A DNA stretch of 64,000 nucleotides from Dyadobacter sp. CY343 (lineage in GTDB: Bacteria > Bacteroidota > Bacteroidia > Cytophagales > Spirosomataceae), in assembly GCF_021390335.1 (NCBI RefSeq), contig NZ_JAJUXK010000001.1, positions 62,001 through 126,000 on the forward strand, written 5' to 3'. The translations under genes and the position numbers were made by a program. The notes below the pieces were generated by a model. The model did no database searches. It was not told where the DNA came from and worked only from the letters and a program-made list of their open reading frames with translations. This document shows, one piece after another, positions 61,925 to 64,000 of the stretch. Numbering within the stretch: position 1 is the first letter of the stretch; each line of letters opens with the position of its first letter.

Positions 61925-64000
61925 TTAGTTTAGTTTCGCCACTTTTCGGAACGCGTGTTCCTGTTCCTGGCTTACTTCTACAATGTACATGCTCGCCGGA
62001 AAGTGTGCGATATCGATCCGGTGTGAAAATTTGTTACCCGGCTTATTCACCTTCGAAGTGTGGTGCAGGCGGCCTGTCGCCGCTTCGAATATCTTGATCT
62101 CTACCTGTGTGTTCTTTTCGTTTGCCAGATCAATGCTAATAAAGTCAGTGGTAGGGTTGGGGAAGATAGTAACTTCGGCGTGCAGCACTTCTTCAAGCAC
62201 AGGCGCTGCAATTTCGGTCGCTGCTACTCTTGCATTTGAATTGTCGGCTATTACAAAAATCGGCGTTTCGCCAGCTGTAACGGTAACTTGTCCATCAACG
62301 ATCGGCAGTTGCTGTGAGCTCATATTGTTACTACCAACCTGCGGCGTGAAGACTTTCGCTACGCCCGCTTCATTCAGATTCAGGGTATACTCCGCTGTGC
62401 GGCCAATTTCATCCGGCACGGTCAGAACGTACATCGATTTTCCGTCCAACTCGTAACGATCAACGATAGGATCTGCGTTCAGCGTTTCCTTGTAGCGGTA
62501 GTTTCCAAATTGTTTATTGACCTGAAAAAGATAATCCGCAGCGGGGCGACGTGTCTGGTCGGAATTGAGCAGGCCGGAAGTCCCGAACATGCCTGAACCG
62601 TTGTTGTCGTCATACATTTGATAGTAAAATACTTTTTCAATCCCCGATCTTGCCGAAACAAGAGAAGTTCTCAATATCCAGTCAGCCTGGGTAACCAGTT
62701 CCGATTTGCTACCGATCGCGATCGCTTTCAAGGGACTTCCCTGATTGATATCATAACCCGTTTCGGTGATCCAAACCGGCATATCCTGAGAAAATTCGTG
62801 GGCTGTTTTTACATAATCATCAATAATTTTCTTTGCATTGATATTCTCTGGCGCGGTACCACGCGTGGAAGTACCGCTCTGGGTCATAGTCGAATTGTCG
62901 ATATACAAATGGAAATTGACAATATCCCAGCACAGATTCACGCTTCCGTCGGACTTGTAACCGCGGAATTCCCTGCACCAATCCACCATTCCTTTGATAT
63001 AATCTGACCCGGTTACCAGTCCCGCGATCACCACTTTCATATTCGGATCAGCATTTTTTACACCAACACCAGCTCCCATTGTGTTTTTATGACCATCATA
63101 AAATGCAGATAAATTAGCGGCATATTCCCGCGCAGTCTGGTACGCTTTGCGGCCCTTCCACCATTTGTCACGCTCGTTGTCACATTCAATGTATTTGACA
63201 AGATTCAAACCAATCTTAACCGAATTTGGAACGTCGTTATACCACCTCGGCGTACTGTGCGTACTCAGTAATGCAGGATCCACAGCTGTGTTACTTCCAT
63301 ACCTGGCCGCATATTGAAAGCCCATTTTTGCCTGCTCAATATAAGATGCAGGCGCAGCAAAGTCCATTCCGAAACGAACAGGCGTATTTTCATTGTCACG
63401 CTCGCCTGCCGGGTAGCTGTCCAGCATCCAGCCGGGAAGTGTTTTAAGGCAAGCCAATACTTCTATATTTTCAGCCTTACAACGCTCGTAGATCGCATCG
63501 TAATTCCAGCCGCCGGATATAGTCGGGTTGTAGGAATAAACGCCTTCCTGCGATTCCAGTTTTTCCCAGTCCATATAATGCCGGAAGCCGGAAAAGCTTT
63601 TTGCCGCATTCATCAACGGCTCGTTGATCACCTGTGGGTTGTTACCTACCTCGAAATTCCACTCATAACCATTTACACCAAAAGTATCCCCCAACCGAAC
63701 CGATTTATGAGGAACCGGCGAAGCGCCTTGTGTCGGTGGCGTATACGTGCCGTAAAATTCTATTTCCGTAGGCATTACACCCTGGATCCTCAGTACCAGG
63801 TATTTGATATTGCCGACAACTGCATTGAGCTTAAACTTTTCTTCGTCCGAAAGCTGCGCATCCGGGTAAGGTCCAACCCAGCTATTGTATTCATATCCTT
63901 TAAAAGAAGCGATTTCAATGCGTTCCCAATTGCTGGTGATCACTGATAAAGTCATCGGGGCCTGTGCCGCCGAGCCTTCGTGATCGAAGAATTTAATGCT
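61925..64000 (-). CDS. Secreted clan-A glycoside hydrolase with type IX secretion sorting domain (5' end beyond window)
   Basis: The frame remains open through an internal ATG (63955) to the window edge, so the N-terminus is missing. The visible 690 or so residues include a TIM-barrel region with the paired clan GH-A residues: acid/base in VKYIECDNERDKWW (Asn-Glu) and nucleophile in MPVWITETGYDINQG. A beta-sandwich part follows (DGKSMYVLTVPDEIGRTAEY), then a C-terminal sorting domain (AEVTIFPNPTTDFISIDL ... FPASMYIVEVSQEQEH), which directs export by the type IX system. The exact GH family is not certain; GH39/GH5-like plans fit. It is separate from the sulfatase locus. Confidence 0.82.
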   Translation of the reverse strand, partial: SIKFFDHEGSAAQAPMTLSVITSNWERIEIASFKGYEYNSWVGPYPDAQLSDEEKFKLNAVVGNIKYLVLRIQGVMPTEIEFYGTYTPPTQGASPVPHKSVRLGDTFGVNGYEWNFEVGNNPQVINEPLMNAAKSFSGFRHYMDWEKLESQEGVYSYNPTISGGWNYDAIYERCKAENIEVLACLKTLPGWMLDSYPAGERDNENTPVRFGMDFAAPASYIEQAKMGFQYAARYGSNTAVDPALLSTHSTPRWYNDVPNSVKIGLNLVKYIECDNERDKWWKGRKAYQTAREYAANLSAFYDGHKNTMGAGVGVKNADPNMKVVIAGLVTGSDYIKGMVDWCREFRGYKSDGSVNLCWDIVNFHLYIDNSTMTQSGTSTRGTAPENINAKKIIDDYVKTAHEFSQDMPVWITETGYDINQGSPLKAIAIGSKSELVTQADWILRTSLVSARSGIEKVFYYQMYDDNNGSGMFGTSGLLNSDQTRRPAADYLFQVNKQFGNYRYKETLNADPIVDRYELDGKSMYVLTVPDEIGRTAEYTLNLNEAGVAKVFTPQVGSNNMSSQQLPIVDGQVTVTAGETPIFVIADNSNARVAATEIAAPVLEEVLHAEVTIFPNPTTDFISIDLANEKNTQVEIKIFEAATGRLHHTSKVNKPGNKFSHRIDIAHFPASMYIVEVSQEQEHAFRKVAKLN

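Overview
The window is a chromosomal segment of a Bacteroidota bacterium, most likely order Cytophagales and close to Dyadobacter (inference from gene style; no 16S gene is present). Supporting signs are a SusC/SusD pair, TonB-dependent receptors with an N-terminal carboxypeptidase-regulatory domain, a type IX secretion C-terminal sorting domain, a TPR-type sensor kinase, and several TTG-(17-22)-TAnnTTTG promoters. No rRNA, tRNA, CRISPR array or intact transposon was seen.

Layout. 1-6.1 kb: a truncated alpha-2-macroglobulin-like gene, an RND efflux adaptor/pump pair and a small PIN toxin-antitoxin pair. 6.1-31 kb is mostly housekeeping and envelope biogenesis: metK, lipA, waaA, a ROK regulator, rsgA, methylmalonyl-CoA epimerase, a TamA/TamB-like pair, a TonB receptor, a nucleotidyltransferase pair, pyrD, ftsK and lolA. 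30.4-32.6 kb is a scar region with a decayed IS481-type transposase, gene fragments and palindromic repeats.

32.6-53.7 kb is a catabolic island. It holds nagB, nagA, a FucP-type sugar transporter, four Gfo/Idh/MocA-type proteins (three of the island's enzymes carry twin-arginine signals), a Tat-signalled DegT-family aminotransferase, a ceramidase-like hydrolase, a beta-propeller protein, a LacI-family regulator, SusD, SusC and two sulfatases. No classical glycoside hydrolase or polysaccharide lyase is in it. A perfect 14-bp palindrome, CGGGTACGTACCCG, occurs three times, at 44261, 50421 and 50537: once directly behind a good promoter of the oxidoreductase-aminotransferase operon and twice in the SusC/sulfatase divergent region. 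It is the probable operator of the LacI-family protein encoded between them. I infer import and desulfation of a sulfated, aminosugar-containing glycan or glycolipid, with oxidation and transamination in the periplasm.

53.7-64 kb: a small insert flanked by a duplicated 3' end of the second sulfatase gene, a GNAT-type toxin-antitoxin candidate, a LuxR response regulator with a TPR histidine kinase, a small lipoprotein, an M23 peptidase, a DUF1016 nuclease, a GlxA-type regulator and the 3' part of a secreted clan-A glycoside hydrolase.

The observations most worth following are the LacI operator set, the translationally coupled Tat-exported operon, the two genes whose 3' ends are duplicated with only synonymous changes (mce and the second sulfatase), and a family of 20-bp hairpins whose stems covary, one of which sits 10 nt upstream of the sugar transporter start codon.
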